This document shows, piece by piece, positions 1 through 10,268 of a stretch of 64,000 nucleotides of DNA; the first letter of the stretch is position 1; each line of letters begins with the position of its first letter. The translations under genes and the position numbers were made by a program. Origin of the DNA: Micrococcus flavus (lineage in GTDB: Bacteria > Actinomycetota > Actinomycetes > Actinomycetales > Micrococcaceae); contig NZ_JACHMC010000001.1 of assembly GCF_014204815.1 (NCBI RefSeq), forward strand, positions 1,488,001 to 1,552,000. Reading direction: 5' to 3'. Under the pieces are notes generated by a model. The model had not been told where the DNA came from. It did not search any database and worked only from the letters and a program-made list of their open reading frames with translations.

Positions 1-606
1 ATTCATGTCCGTCTCGGCGCGCACGTCCTCCACATAGGGCAGGTCCAGCATGGCGACGCCGTCCACGATCCCCACGGACACGGCGGCCACCGAGTCGGTG
101 AGCACCTGCGCGTCCTTCTTCAGCACGCTCTCGCGGCGGGCCCAGGCCACGGCCTCGGCGAGGGCCACGTAGGCGCCGGTGATGGAGGCGGTGCGGGTGC
201 CGCCGTCGGCGTCCAGGACGTCGCAGTCCAGCACGATGGTGTTCTCCCCCAGCGCCGCGAGGTCGATCACGGCGCGCAGGGAGCGGCCGATCAGCCGGGA
301 GATCTCGTGCGTGCGGCCGCCGATCCTCCCCTTCACGGACTCGCGCTGGTTCCGCTCGGAGGTGGCACGCGGGAGCATGGCGTACTCGGCGGTGACCCAG
401 CCGGTGCCCTCGCCCTTGAGCCAGCGCGGGACGCCCTGCGTGAAGGAGGCGGTGCACAGCACGCGGGTCCCGCCGAACTCCACCAGGGCGGAGCCCTCGG
501 CCTGGCGGGAGAACCCGCGGGTGACGGTGATGGGACGCAGCTCGTCGACGGCGCGGCCGTCCTGACGGGTCACGGGCGTGCGGGGGCTCAGCGAGGCGTC
601 GGTCAT
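1..606 (-). CDS. rph: Ribonuclease PH, partial (3' end beyond window)
   Basis: Phosphate-dependent 3'-5' exoribonuclease that trims tRNA 3' ends. The first 202 residues are in the window; the family is usually about 240-250 long. The conserved opening is present ([18 protein letters not shown], about residues 16-33), as are [14 protein letters not shown], the RSLRAVID segment and [20 protein letters not shown]. The ATG at 604-606 is supported by a TAGACT -10 box six bases upstream, which implies a leaderless transcript. The next genes leftward, an MBL hydrolase and murI, are the usual actinobacterial neighbours (rphA-Rv1339-murI in M. tuberculosis). Confidence 0.95.
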   Translation of the reverse strand, partial: MTDASLSPRTPVTRQDGRAVDELRPITVTRGFSRQAEGSALVEFGGTRVLCTASFTQGVPRWLKGEGTGWVTAEYAMLPRATSERNQRESVKGRIGGRTHEISRLIGRSLRAVIDLAALGENTIVLDCDVLDADGGTRTASITGAYVALAEAVAWARRESVLKKDAQVLTDSVAAVSVGIVDGVAMLDLPYVEDVRAETDMN

Positions 607-612
607 GCCGCC

Positions 613-618
613 AGTCTA
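613..618 (-). promoter_or_regulatory. -10 box of rph (leaderless)
   Basis: Minus-strand TAGACT followed by a 6-nt spacer and the rph ATG. The same box and spacing recur before pncB, nucS, tag and argS in this window. Confidence 0.6.
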
Positions 619-627
619 GGCGTGGCC

Positions 628-1440
628 TCAGACGCCGTAGCTCAGCCCGGCCACGGCGACGGCGAGCGGCCCCTCGTACGCGCGGCGCGCCTCGAGGGCC
701 GCCTGCTGGGGGTCGTTCCAGACCGGCAGGTGGGTCAGCAACAGCTTCCTCGCCCCCGCCTGCGCGGCCATCCGGCCGGCGCGCAGGCCGGTGAGGTGGA
801 CGCCGTCGATGTGGTCGTCCCGGCCCTCCTGGAAGGCGGCCTCGCAGAGGAACACGTCCGCCCCCCGGGCGGCCGCCACGAGGCCCTCGCACGTGTCCGT
901 GTCCCCGGAGTAGGTCAGCACGCGCGGGACGGGGGCGCCGTCCTCCCCGGGCTCGTCCACCTCGAGGCGCAGCGCGTAGGCCTCGTCGATGGGGTGGCGC
1001 ACGGAGTGGGGGGTGATCCGGAACGGGCCGAGCCGCTCCGTGCGGCCCGGCCGCCACGTGCGGAAGTCGAAGTCCGGGTGCATGCCGGGCTCGGGCTCCA
1101 TCCCGTACGCCTCGGCGATCCGCGTGGCGGTGGCGGCGGGCCCGTACACGGGGATCCGGCCGGCGTGCCAGCCGGCGGGGTTCCACCGCACGGCCACGTG
1201 CAGGCCGCACAGGTCCATGCAGTGGTCCGGATGCAGGTGGGAGAGCAGGATCCCGTCGAGCTGCTCGAGGTCGATGTACCGCTGGAGCACGCCGAGCGAT
1301 CCGTTGCCCAGGTCCAGCAGGACACGCCAGGGGCGGGTGCCGCCGTCGCCGTCCGGCCCGTCGGCGGTGACGAGGTAGCACGAGGCGGGCGAGCCCGGCC
1401 CGGGGAAGGAGCCCGAGGCCCCGATGACGGTCAGCTTCAC
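628..1440 (-). CDS. Metallo-beta-lactamase-fold hydrolase, Rv1339-like (probable cyclic-nucleotide phosphodiesterase)
   Basis: A 270-residue MBL-fold enzyme. The metal-binding HLHPDH motif is at residues 68-73, a later YSGDTD supplies the bridging Asp, and there are downstream histidines ([16 protein letters not shown]). It starts with a GTG that overlaps the murI stop codon by 4 nt (GTGA), so the two are translationally coupled. The position between murI and rph matches M. tuberculosis Rv1339, reported as an atypical cAMP phosphodiesterase. Assigning cAMP as substrate here is inference from synteny and family. RNase Z-like or other phosphodiester hydrolysis is the alternative. Confidence 0.85.
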   Translation of the reverse strand: MKLTVIGASGSFPGPGSPASCYLVTADGPDGDGGTRPWRVLLDLGNGSLGVLQRYIDLEQLDGILLSHLHPDHCMDLCGLHVAVRWNPAGWHAGRIPVYGPAATATRIAEAYGMEPEPGMHPDFDFRTWRPGRTERLGPFRITPHSVRHPIDEAYALRLEVDEPGEDGAPVPRVLTYSGDTDTCEGLVAAARGADVFLCEAAFQEGRDDHIDGVHLTGLRAGRMAAQAGARKLLLTHLPVWNDPQQAALEARRAYEGPLAVAVAGLSYGV

Positions 1441-2387
1441 TGGGCGCCCTCCTGCTCCATCTCGGCCCGCAGCCGGGCCAGCACGTCCGGGGTCAGCGCC
1501 GTCAGCGCCGCGGTGGGGTACCGCTCCCGCACCGTGTCGATCCGCTGCACCCGCCCGACCTCGGGTCCGAGGAACCGGCGGGCGAGCGCCTGGAAGTGCT
1601 CGGGGTCGCCCGTGGCGGCGAACCGGTGCTGCGGGGCCGCGGCGGACCCGGCGGCCGAGTGCGGGTGCTCCAGGCCGTGCCGCACGAGCGCCCGGTACAG
1701 GTCCTTCGCGGTCTCCTCGGCGGAGGAGACGAGGGTGACGTCGTCGCCCATCACCAGGGACAGGGCGCCGGTGAGCAGCGGATAGTGGGTGCAGCCCAGG
1801 ACCAGGGTGTCCACGCCCGCCGCCTGGAGCGGGGCCACGTACTCCTCGGCGGTCTCCAGCAGCTCGGGGCCGGTGGTGATCCCGGCCTCCACGAACTCCA
1901 CGAAGCGCGGGCACGCGGCGGAGACCACCTGCAGGTGCGGGGCCGCGGAGAACGAGTCCTCGTACGCGCGGGAGCCCACGGTGGCCTGGGTGCCGATCAC
2001 GCCGATCCGCCCGTTGCGCGTGGCCGCCACGGCCCGGCGCACGGCCGGCTGGATGACCTCGACGACGGGGATGCCGAGCCGGCCGGTGTAGCGCTCCCGC
2101 GCGTCGCGCAGCACGGCCGCCGAGGCGGAGTTGCACGCGATCACGAGCGCCTTGACGCCGGCCTCCACGAGCTCGTCCATGATCCCGAGCGCGAGCGCCC
2201 GGACCTGGGCGATCGGGCGCGGCCCGTACGGTGCATGGGCGGTGTCCCCCACGTACATCACGGGCTCGTGGGGCAGCTGGTCCATGATCGCGCGCGCCAC
2301 GGTGAGGCCGCCGACGCCGGAGTCGAAGATGCCGATCGGCGAGGCCGCCGTGGCCCCGGTGGCCGGGGGGGAGGTCGGGCCGCTCAT
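1437..2387 (-). CDS. murI: Glutamate racemase
   Basis: Cofactor-independent racemase supplying D-glutamate for peptidoglycan. Both catalytic cysteines are visible: C85 in ACNSAS and C199 in GCTHYPLL. The N-terminal [13 protein letters not shown] and the [13 protein letters not shown] segment are intact. The 316-residue length is slightly above the usual 265-290 because of a short Ala/Thr/Pro-rich N-terminal extension. The gene overlaps both neighbours by 4 nt, giving a tightly coupled DUF2017-murI-MBL operon. Confidence 0.97.
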   Translation of the reverse strand: MSGPTSPPATGATAASPIGIFDSGVGGLTVARAIMDQLPHEPVMYVGDTAHAPYGPRPIAQVRALALGIMDELVEAGVKALVIACNSASAAVLRDARERYTGRLGIPVVEVIQPAVRRAVAATRNGRIGVIGTQATVGSRAYEDSFSAAPHLQVVSAACPRFVEFVEAGITTGPELLETAEEYVAPLQAAGVDTLVLGCTHYPLLTGALSLVMGDDVTLVSSAEETAKDLYRALVRHGLEHPHSAAGSAAAPQHRFAATGDPEHFQALARRFLGPEVGRVQRIDTVRERYPTAALTALTPDVLARLRAEMEQEGAQ

Positions 2388-3106
2388 GCGTCCGGCCCCT
2401 CCGCGCCCGTGTCCCGGGGGTCCTCGGGCAGCTCGGACAGCATCTCGTCCATCAGGGTCTCCTGCAGCCAGGTGGTGAAGTTGTACAGCAGCGCCATGGT
2501 GGTCTCCACGTCCTGCGCGTGGCGCCAGTCGTCCACCGCGTGCACGCGGCGGGCGTCGTCGTCCGTCTCGATCCCGAGGCGCACGGCCAGCACGAGGCGC
2601 ACGTCGTTCAGGGCCCGCCCGAAGGAGGGGGCCTGGTCATGGGGCACGGTGACCCGCGTGGAGCGCAGCGCCTCCAGGGCGCGGCGGGCGTCGTCGAGCT
2701 TGGCCGCGGTGAGGGCGTCCTCGGTGAGGGCGCGCTGCCGGGCCCGCTCGTGCTCGTCCGCGTGGGGCATGGAGTCCGGCAGCAGCCGCGCCACCGCCGG
2801 GTCCTGCGGCGCCGGACGCTCCTCGGCGGACTCCGCGCCCAGCTCCATCCCGCCCACGAGGGCCCAGAACGCGGCGTCGTGGCCGTCCTCGGCCGGCGCG
2901 TCCGGGCGGGGGGCGACGTCGCCCTGCGGCTCCGACGCCGGGCCGACCGCGTCCTCGGCCGGCGCGGGCGTCTCCGGGAGGACCTCGTCCTGCCGGTTCT
3001 CCAGGAGGGTCACCACGTCCTTGACGAGGCCGCGCAGCAGGCGCACCTCGGCCTTCTCGAGCTCCGCCACATAGCCGCGCCGCGTCCAGCGGAATCGCTG
3101 TGCCAT
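2384..3106 (-). CDS. DUF2017 family protein
   Basis: A 240-residue actinobacterial protein of unknown function. The N-terminus ([17 protein letters not shown]) and the C-terminal helical part ([25 protein letters not shown]) are typical of DUF2017. An acidic, proline-rich stretch at about residues 45-75 separates them. It lies 11 nt downstream of clpS and overlaps murI by 4 nt. DUF2017 genes regularly follow clpS in Actinobacteria, which suggests but does not prove a link to regulated proteolysis. Confidence 0.88.
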   Translation of the reverse strand: MAQRFRWTRRGYVAELEKAEVRLLRGLVKDVVTLLENRQDEVLPETPAPAEDAVGPASEPQGDVAPRPDAPAEDGHDAAFWALVGGMELGAESAEERPAPQDPAVARLLPDSMPHADEHERARQRALTEDALTAAKLDDARRALEALRSTRVTVPHDQAPSFGRALNDVRLVLAVRLGIETDDDARRVHAVDDWRHAQDVETTMALLYNFTTWLQETLMDEMLSELPEDPRDTGAEGPDA

Positions 3107-3117
3107 CCTCGGCCCCC

Positions 3118-3477
3118 TCAGTCCTCGGCCTGCTCGAGGGTGGCCCACAGGCCGTAGCCGTGCATCGCGTTCACGTGCCCCTCGGCCACCTCGCGCCCGC
3201 CGGTGAACACCACGGACCGGCCTCTCTCGTGCACCTCGAGCATGAGGGTCTTCGCGCGGGCGGCGGAGTAGCCGAAGTGGGAGCGGAACACGTACGCCAC
3301 GTAGCTCATCAGGTTCACCGGGTCGTTCCACACCACCACGTGCCAGGGACGGGCGAGCCCGTGGTCCTCGCGCGGACGCTCCAGCAGGGCGGTGTCCGTG
3401 CCCCCGGACTCCTCCGCCCCGTGTGAGGCCAGGACGGTCCACGGACGGGCGGCTGCGCGGGCGGACGGGCGGGACAT
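3118..3477 (-). CDS. clpS: ATP-dependent Clp protease adaptor ClpS
   Basis: Adaptor that delivers N-degron substrates to ClpC/ClpA. The conserved WHVVVWNDPVNLMSYV and KTLMLEVHERGRSVV segments that form the N-degron pocket are present. The 119-residue form starts at the ATG at 3475-3477. It is favoured over an in-frame ATG four codons upstream because a TATGCT -10 box lies seven bases before it, the spacing of a leaderless mRNA, and that box overlaps the upstream ATG. The gene is divergent from pncB across a short shared promoter region. Confidence 0.93.
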   Translation of the reverse strand: MSRPSARAAARPWTVLASHGAEESGGTDTALLERPREDHGLARPWHVVVWNDPVNLMSYVAYVFRSHFGYSAARAKTLMLEVHERGRSVVFTGGREVAEGHVNAMHGYGLWATLEQAED

Positions 3478-3484
3478 GCGGTCC

Positions 3485-3490
3485 AGCATA
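3485..3490 (-). promoter_or_regulatory. -10 box of clpS (leaderless)
   Basis: Minus-strand TATGCT, 7 nt before the clpS ATG. It decides the start codon choice. Confidence 0.5.
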
Positions 3491-3506
3491 CGGAAGCGGA
3501 GCGGGC

Positions 3507-3535
3507 CTGACGTCGCATGACCCGTCCGATAGCCT
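3507..3535 (+). promoter_or_regulatory. Promoter of pncB-pncA
   Basis: A -35-like CTGACG at 3507-3512, a 17-bp spacer, then -10 TAGCCT at 3530-3535. The pncB GTG lies 6 nt further on, so the transcript should be leaderless or nearly so. Confidence 0.6.
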
Positions 3536-3541
3536 GGCGCG

Positions 3542-4903
3542 GTGACCGAGACCACCCCCCGCACCTCCCCCGCCGCGGACGCATGCGCCGACGACTGGCG
3601 CATCCCGACGGCGCTGATGACCGACCACTACGAGCTGACCATGCTGCAGGCGGCCCTGCGGGCGGGCACGGCCCGGCGGCGCAGCCGGTTCGAGCTGTTC
3701 ACGCGGCGCCTGCCCGAGGGCCGCCGGTACGGCGTGGTGGCCGGGACGGGCCGCGCGCTCGAGGGCCTCTCCCGGTTCCGGTTCTCCACCCCGGAGATCG
3801 ACTTCCTCGCCGACCACTCCGTGGTGGACGACGCCACGCTGCAGTGGCTCGCGGACTTCCGCTTCTCCGGGGACATCCTGGGCTACGCCGAGGGCGAGGC
3901 CTACTTCCCGCACTCCCCCGTCCTGCAGGTCGAGTCCACCTTCGCGGAGGCCTGCATCCTGGAGACGTACCTGCTCTCCATCCTCAACTATGACTCCGCC
4001 GTGGCCTCCGCGGCCTCCCGCATGACCTCCGCGGCGCAGGGCCGCCCGTGCATCGAGATGGGCGCCCGCCGCATCCACGAGGAGGCCGCCGTGGCCGCCG
4101 CCCGCGCCGCCGTCATCGCCGGGTTCGCCGCCACCTCCAACCTGGAGGCCGGCCGCCGGTACGGCGTGAAGACGGTCGGCACCGCCGCCCACTCCTTCAC
4201 CCTCCTGCATGACTCCGAGCGCGCGGCGTTCGAGGCTCAGGTCGCCGCGCTGGGCCGGGACACCACCCTCCTCGTGGACACCTACGACATCGAGCAGGGC
4301 GTGCGCACCGCCGTCGAGGTGGCCGGCCCCGAGCTGCGCAACGTGCGCCTGGACTCCGGCGACCTCGTCCAGCAGGCCCACGAGGTCCGCGAGCTGCTCG
4401 ACTCCCTGGGGAACACGGAGACCGGCATCATGGTCACCTCCGACCTGGACGAGTACGCGATCGCGTCCCTGCGCTCGGCCCCCGTGGCCTCCTACGGCGT
4501 GGGAACCCGTCTGGTCACCGGTTCCGGCGCCCCCACCGCCTCCATGGTCTACAAGCTCGTGGCCCGCCAGGGCGACGACGGCGCCTGGGTGGACGTGGCC
4601 AAGGCCTCTTCGGGCAAGACGTCCCACGGCGGCCGCAAGGACGCCGTCCGCCGCCGCGACGCCCGCGGGCGCGCCGTGGCCGAGCTGGTGGGCGTCAACC
4701 GCTCCCCCGAGGCCGACGCCGACGACCGCCCCCTGCTGCACACCTTCGTCCAGGACGGCGAGCTGCTGGAGGGCTGGACCGGACCGGAGGCCGTCACCCG
4801 CGCCGCGGAGCGCCACGCCGCCTCCCTGGCCGAGCTGCCGCGGGCCGCCGCCCGTCTGCAGCCCGGCGAGGCCCTCATCCCGACGATCTTCCAGGAGGAC
4901 TGA
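3542..4903 (+). CDS. pncB: Nicotinate phosphoribosyltransferase
   Basis: Converts nicotinate, PRPP and ATP to nicotinate mononucleotide in NAD salvage. A 453-residue protein with the family's TDHYELTML near residue 28 and GTAAHSF with H217, the probable phosphorylated histidine. Further on are DTYDIEQG, NVRLDSGDL for phosphoribosyl binding and the glycine-rich YGVGTRLVTG. The GTG start has a -10 box 6 nt upstream. pncA follows one base after the stop codon, so the two steps nicotinamide to nicotinate to NaMN are co-expressed. Confidence 0.95.
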   Translation: MTETTPRTSPAADACADDWRIPTALMTDHYELTMLQAALRAGTARRRSRFELFTRRLPEGRRYGVVAGTGRALEGLSRFRFSTPEIDFLADHSVVDDATLQWLADFRFSGDILGYAEGEAYFPHSPVLQVESTFAEACILETYLLSILNYDSAVASAASRMTSAAQGRPCIEMGARRIHEEAAVAAARAAVIAGFAATSNLEAGRRYGVKTVGTAAHSFTLLHDSERAAFEAQVAALGRDTTLLVDTYDIEQGVRTAVEVAGPELRNVRLDSGDLVQQAHEVRELLDSLGNTETGIMVTSDLDEYAIASLRSAPVASYGVGTRLVTGSGAPTASMVYKLVARQGDDGAWVDVAKASSGKTSHGGRKDAVRRRDARGRAVAELVGVNRSPEADADDRPLLHTFVQDGELLEGWTGPEAVTRAAERHAASLAELPRAAARLQPGEALIPTIFQED

Positions 4904-4904
4904 C

Positions 4905-5597
4905 ATGACCGAGCAGAACCACGCCCTCGTGATCGTGGACGTGCAGAACGACTTCTGCGAGGGCGGCGCCCTCGCGGTGACCGGCGGCGCCGCCGTCGCC
5001 GCCGCGATCGCCGACCATGTCAACGAGGCCCGCGACCGGTACACCGCCGTGGTCGCCACGCGCGACTGGCACGTGGACCCGGCCGGGCACTTCGCCGCCG
5101 CCTCCCTCGAGGACCGCGACGCCGCGCCGGACTACGTGCGCTCCTGGCCCGTGCACTGCGTGGCCGGCACCCCGGGCGCCGAGCTGCACCCGGACCTGTC
5201 CGCGGAGGACCTCGAGATCGACGCGGAGTTCCTCAAGGGCCAGCACGCCGACGGCTACTCCGGCTTCGACGGCGCCGAGGGCGATCCGGACACCGTCCGC
5301 TCCGGCGAGGAGGACTCCGCTCCGGCCGGCCCGTACGGCGCCACCCGCGGGGCCGCGCACGCGGCCGACGACGGCGCCTCCCTGGACGACTGGCTGCGCG
5401 AGGCCGACGTGGACGCCCTCACCGTGGTGGGCCTGGCCACCGACCACTGCGTGCGCGCCACCGTGCTCGACGCCCTCGAGGCCGGCTACGAGGTGACCGT
5501 GCGCACGGACCTGGTGGCCGGCGTCGACGAGGCCGCCTCCCAGGCCGCCCTGCACGAGATGGAGGCCGCCGGCGCGCTGCTGCGCGCGGGCGACTGA
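4905..5597 (+). CDS. pncA: Nicotinamidase (isochorismatase family)
   Basis: Deamidates nicotinamide to nicotinate, the substrate of the upstream PncB. The catalytic triad is visible as D12 (VDVQNDF), K111 (EFLKGQ) and C182 (TDHCVRA). The metal-binding D54, H56 and H62 lie in RDWHVDPAGHF. The 230-residue protein is longer than typical PncA (about 186-210). An acidic and Ala-rich segment at about 122-156 (SGFDGAEGDPD onward) accounts for part of this. Confidence 0.94.
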   Translation: MTEQNHALVIVDVQNDFCEGGALAVTGGAAVAAAIADHVNEARDRYTAVVATRDWHVDPAGHFAAASLEDRDAAPDYVRSWPVHCVAGTPGAELHPDLSAEDLEIDAEFLKGQHADGYSGFDGAEGDPDTVRSGEEDSAPAGPYGATRGAAHAADDGASLDDWLREADVDALTVVGLATDHCVRATVLDALEAGYEVTVRTDLVAGVDEAASQAALHEMEAAGALLRAGD

Positions 5598-5600
5598 GCC

Positions 5601-5624
5601 CGGCGGGCGCCGGACGGCCCGCCG
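5601..5624. terminator. Possible bidirectional terminator between pncA and the helicase gene
   Basis: An 8-bp inverted repeat, CGGCGGGC and GCCCGCCG, with an 8-nt loop between two convergent genes. There is no T-run, and GC-rich DNA often pairs by chance. Confidence 0.35.
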
Positions 5625-5627
5625 CCC

Positions 5628-7460
5628 TCACCGGCGCCCGACGAACCACCCGCGCAGCGTCTCCAGGCGCTTCTCCAGCTGCTCCTTCGACGCCTGGGCC
5701 ACGGCGGGGCCGCCGGAGACCTCGCGCAGCCGGTTGTGGATCACCCCGTGCGGCTGGCCGGAGCGCGCGGACCACGCGGAGACCGTCTTGGACAGCTCGG
5801 CCCGCAGCTCCTTCATGCGCCGGTGGTCGACGACGTCGCGGCCCTCCTGCGGGGCGGCGGCGGGCTTGCGACGGATCTGCTCGTCCTGGCGCTGGCGCAG
5901 CAGCTCCGAGACCTGCTCGGCGTCCAGCAGGCCGGGGATGCCGAGGAAGTCCAGCTCCTCGTCCGAGCCCACGTCCCCGCCGAGGCCGAACTCGCCACCG
6001 TCGAAGAGGACCTTGTCGAAGCTGGCGCGGGACTCGAGGGCCTCGAACGAGGCCCGCGTGAGGGTCTCCGATCCGCGCTCGGCCCGGTTGGCCTCCGCGA
6101 TCAGGTCCTCCTCGGGGGCCTGCGAGAGGTCCTCGAGCTCCTCCACCGCGACCGCGCCCTCGCGGCGGTCCAGGGCGTGGTCCCGCTCGAGCTCCATCTC
6201 GTTGGCCAGCAGCATCAGCTGCGGCACGGAGGGCAGGAACATGGAGGCCACCTCGCCGCGCCGCCGCGAGCGCACGAAGCGTCCCACGGCCTGGGCGAAG
6301 AACAGCGGGGTGGAGGTGCTCGTGGCGTAGACGCCCACGCACAGCCGGGGCACGTCCACGCCCTCGGACACCATGCGCACCGCCACCATCCACCGCTCGT
6401 CCGAGGCGGCGAACTCCTCGATCCGGTCCGAGGCGCCCTTGTCGTCCGAGAGGATCACGGCCGGCGCCTGGCCCGTGAGCGCCTGCAGCTGGGCCGCGTA
6501 GGCGCGGGCGTCCTCGTGGTCGGAGGCGATGACGAGGGCGCCGGCGTCGGGGATGCCGCGGCGGATCTCGGTGAGCCGCCGGTCCGCGGCGCGCAGCACC
6601 GAGGGGATCCACTCGCCCGCCGGGTCCAGCGCGGTGCGCCAGGCCGAGGCGGTGATGTCCTTGGTGGCGGCCTCGCCGAGCTGGGCCTCCATGACCTCGC
6701 CGGTGGAGGTCTTCCACCGCATCTGGCCGGAGTAGGCCAGGAAGATGACGGGCCGCACCACGTGGTCCCGCAGGGCCGGGCCGTAACCGTACGTGTAGTC
6801 GGCCGTCGAGCGCTCGAAGCCGTCCTCGCCGCGCTCGTAGCGGACGAACGGGATGTAGGCGTCGTCCGAGCGGAACGGGGTGCCCGTGAGGGACAGCCGC
6901 CGCGTGGCCGGCTCGAACGCCTCGCGGATGCCCTCGCCCCAGCTGCGGGCGTCGCCGCCGTGGTGGATCTCGTCCAGGATCACGAGCGTCTTGGCGGCCT
7001 CGGTGCGGTTGCGGTGCAGCACGGGCTTGTTCGCCACCTGCGCGTACGTCAGGGCGACCCCGCGGTACTCTGCCCCGTGGCGCCCGTCGGCGTTCTTGAA
7101 GTTCGGGTCGATCGCCAGGCCCACGCGGGCGGCGTTGTCCGCCCACTGCCGCTTGAGGTGGTCCGTGGGGGCCACCACGGTGAGCCGCTGCACCACCCCG
7201 GAGTCCATCAGGATCTTCGCCACGCGCAGCGCGAAGGTGGTCTTGCCCGCGCCCGGGGTGGCCACCGCGAGGAAGTCCTGGGGGGCCTCCTGCAGGTACT
7301 TCTCCAGGGCCTCCTGCTGCCACTGCCGCAGCTTGGGGGCGGTGCCCCACGCGGCGCGCTCGGGCAACGCCGGCGGGAGGTCCTCGCCGACGTGGAACAG
7401 GTCCGGCTGGATGCCGTCCGGGGTGGGGGCGCCGCTCGTTTCGGAGCGGCCCTCAGCCAC
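5628..7460 (-). CDS. DEAD/DEAH-box helicase, type III restriction/UvrB-like superfamily 2
   Basis: A 610-residue SF2 helicase. Walker A TPGAGKTT is at 68-75, motif II DEIH at 163-166 and motif III-like SLTGTPFR at 190-197. Late motifs include VSEGVDVPRL and AVGRFVRSRRRG, the latter an arginine-finger motif VI. No methyltransferase or nuclease gene lies nearby, so this is not a restriction system here. It overlaps the DUF3039 gene by 8 nt, a pairing common in Actinobacteria. The nucleic-acid substrate is unknown. Confidence 0.85.
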   Translation of the reverse strand: MAEGRSETSGAPTPDGIQPDLFHVGEDLPPALPERAAWGTAPKLRQWQQEALEKYLQEAPQDFLAVATPGAGKTTFALRVAKILMDSGVVQRLTVVAPTDHLKRQWADNAARVGLAIDPNFKNADGRHGAEYRGVALTYAQVANKPVLHRNRTEAAKTLVILDEIHHGGDARSWGEGIREAFEPATRRLSLTGTPFRSDDAYIPFVRYERGEDGFERSTADYTYGYGPALRDHVVRPVIFLAYSGQMRWKTSTGEVMEAQLGEAATKDITASAWRTALDPAGEWIPSVLRAADRRLTEIRRGIPDAGALVIASDHEDARAYAAQLQALTGQAPAVILSDDKGASDRIEEFAASDERWMVAVRMVSEGVDVPRLCVGVYATSTSTPLFFAQAVGRFVRSRRRGEVASMFLPSVPQLMLLANEMELERDHALDRREGAVAVEELEDLSQAPEEDLIAEANRAERGSETLTRASFEALESRASFDKVLFDGGEFGLGGDVGSDEELDFLGIPGLLDAEQVSELLRQRQDEQIRRKPAAAPQEGRDVVDHRRMKELRAELSKTVSAWSARSGQPHGVIHNRLREVSGGPAVAQASKEQLEKRLETLRGWFVGRR

Positions 7461-7794
7461 GACCGCGACCGAAGAACCCGCCGCGCCTGCCGCCGCCGGA
7501 GCCGGCGTCGTCGCCGTCCTGGGGGTCGCGCAGGCCGTCGTAGATCTCCTGGCACAGGGGGCAGACGGGGAACTTGTTCGGGTCCCGGCCCGGCACCCAC
7601 ACCTTGCCGCACAGGGCGATCACGGGCTCGCCGGACAGCGCCGACTCCATGATCTTCTCCTTGCGGACGTAGTGCGCGAAGCGCTCGTGGTCCCCGGGCT
7701 CGACGTCCTGGAGCTGCTCTGCGCGCTCCAGCACGGAGGTGCCCCCGCCGGAGGGGGACAGCGGATCGGCCTGGAGGGGATCGGAGATGCTCAT
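7453..7794 (-). CDS. DUF3039 family protein
   Basis: A 113-residue protein whose core, ERFAHYVRKEKIMESALSG through VIALCGKVWVP and FPVCPLCQEIYDG, matches the actinobacterial DUF3039 family. The CxxC plus an upstream Cys suggest a small metal-binding site. The C-terminus is a Gly/Arg-rich tail. A TAGGAT -10 box sits 7 nt before the ATG. Function unknown; it is coupled to the helicase downstream. Confidence 0.85.
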   Translation of the reverse strand: MSISDPLQADPLSPSGGGTSVLERAEQLQDVEPGDHERFAHYVRKEKIMESALSGEPVIALCGKVWVPGRDPNKFPVCPLCQEIYDGLRDPQDGDDAGSGGGRRGGFFGRGRG

Positions 7795-7801
7795 GCCCCC
7801 G

Positions 7802-7807
7802 ATCCTA
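7802..7807 (-). promoter_or_regulatory. -10 box of the DUF3039-helicase pair
   Basis: Minus-strand TAGGAT, 7 nt before the ATG; leaderless spacing. Confidence 0.45.
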
Positions 7808-7815
7808 CCGACCCC

Positions 7816-9398
7816 TCACCACGCCTTCACGGCCTGCAGGGTCTCCGCCTGCACGCGGTCGTACCAGGCCGCGCCCCAACGGACGCCCAGCCCCAGGGCG
7901 AGCACGCCCCACGCCACGCCGACGACGAGGGTCACCCAGGACCACACGCTCGCCCGGGTGGCCAGGAAGGCGATGAGCGGCACGGCCATCGGCACGGCGA
8001 GCACGCCGGTGGCCACCAGGGAGACGCCCTGCACGATGGCCGTGCGCGCCGCGGCGCCCTGCGGGGTCTTCAGCGGGCTGTCGCCCGGCTTCGGCACGGG
8101 GTAGACCCACCGGGCCGAGATCAGGCTGGACAGCCCGGTGCACGCGCCGAGCAGGCCCAGCGAGGCGCCCAGCATCGCGGGCAGCAGCGCCCAGTCGCCG
8201 TCCGCGGCCAGGGTGGCCACGGTCACCACGACGACGAGCGGCAGCCCCCAGCCGAAGAGGCCGAGGACGCGGCCCCAGCGGTCGTCCGCGCCCCGGACAC
8301 CGGCCAGCACGTGGTGGTGGAAGGCGGTGTGGTCGTAGCCGATGTCCGCCGAGAGCGAGTAGCCCAGGGCCCACGCGGTGACCGGGCCCATGAGCAGGAG
8401 CAGGCCCAGGCCGTCCCCGCCCACCGTGGTGGACATGAACCAGAACAGCACGAGGAGCAGCGGGATGATCATCAGGCTGGCCAGGTACCGCGGGTCGGCG
8501 AACCAGTAGTGCTGGCAGCGGGCCGCGATGGCCGTGCGGGCGCTGGTGGCCGGCCGGCCCAGCCACCGCAGGTCCGCCGGGCGCCCGCCGCGACGGGCCG
8601 GTGCGGCCGAGCCGGCCGCGGCCCGCGGCTCCACGGTGCGGCGGATCGCGAGGTGCCACAGGGCCAGGGCCAGGACGGCCCACACCGCGGCCACCGCGAG
8701 GCGCAGCAGCACCGTGCCCCACGCCCCCTCGGCCGCGGCCGCCCCGACGGCCAGGCCCGACCCGAACGGGCTCCACGCGGCGGCGCGGGCCAGGATCGGA
8801 CCGAGCCAGAACAGGTCCTCGATCGACTCCATCACCTGCAGGAACGCCACGCCGCCGAGCATCAGGGGCACGAGCACCACGAGCGAGAGGGCCTCGCGCA
8901 CCCGGCGTCGCCCCGTGAAGGAGCTCAGCAGGCCGGTCACGCCGTAGCCGAGCGCCACCGCCGTCACCGCGGACAGCACCGCCCCCACGGCTCCCACGGC
9001 GAACGCGGCGGGGGTGTCCCACCAGGAGGCGGCCGTGCCCAGCAGCACCAGCAGCGTGAGCGCGCCGACCGGCGTCGTGAAGGTGGACAGGAGCAGCCCC
9101 GCCACCAGCGTGCGCGCGGGCACGGGGAAGAGCACGAAGCTGGACGGGTCCAGGGTCGCGTCCACGCCGGTGACCAGGGACGGCAGCACCGTCCACAGGA
9201 GCACGACGGCGGAGCCGACGAGCACCGTGACGATCCCCCGCGTGGCGGTGTCCAGCTCGGGCAGGCCCATGACCAGGCCGGCGACGAGGAGGGCCGCCAG
9301 GGCGGCGAAGTACAGGGTGCCGATCACGGAGAACACGAGCGTCAGGGTGGACTTCCGCCACCCGTTGACGGTGAGCGCCCAGCGCAGGCGGGTGAGGA

Positions 9399-9408
<10 letters not shown>
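7816..9408 (-). CDS. ABC transporter permease (exporter type)
   Basis: A 530-residue, very hydrophobic protein with ten or more predicted membrane segments, arranged as two halves around a cytoplasmic Arg/Ala-rich loop near residues 270-300. The start ATG overlaps the 3' end of the upstream ATPase gene by 10 nt, so the two form one transporter. No substrate-binding protein is encoded nearby, which points to export. The cargo cannot be read from sequence. Confidence 0.8.
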
Positions 9409-10169
<761 letters not shown>

Positions 10170-10268
10170 GGGCACCACGGTACAGAACCGGCTGTGCCGG
10201 GGCCTCCCCCGTGCGGGGGAGATCCGCGGTGGCCCGATCCCGCCGCGGGCGACCCGTCCCGCGCCTGC

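Noticed and set aside
5628-7794. Helicase with DUF3039 as a restriction or phage-defence system
   Set aside because: No methyltransferase, nuclease or specificity gene is adjacent, and the pair is common housekeeping-type context in Actinobacteria.
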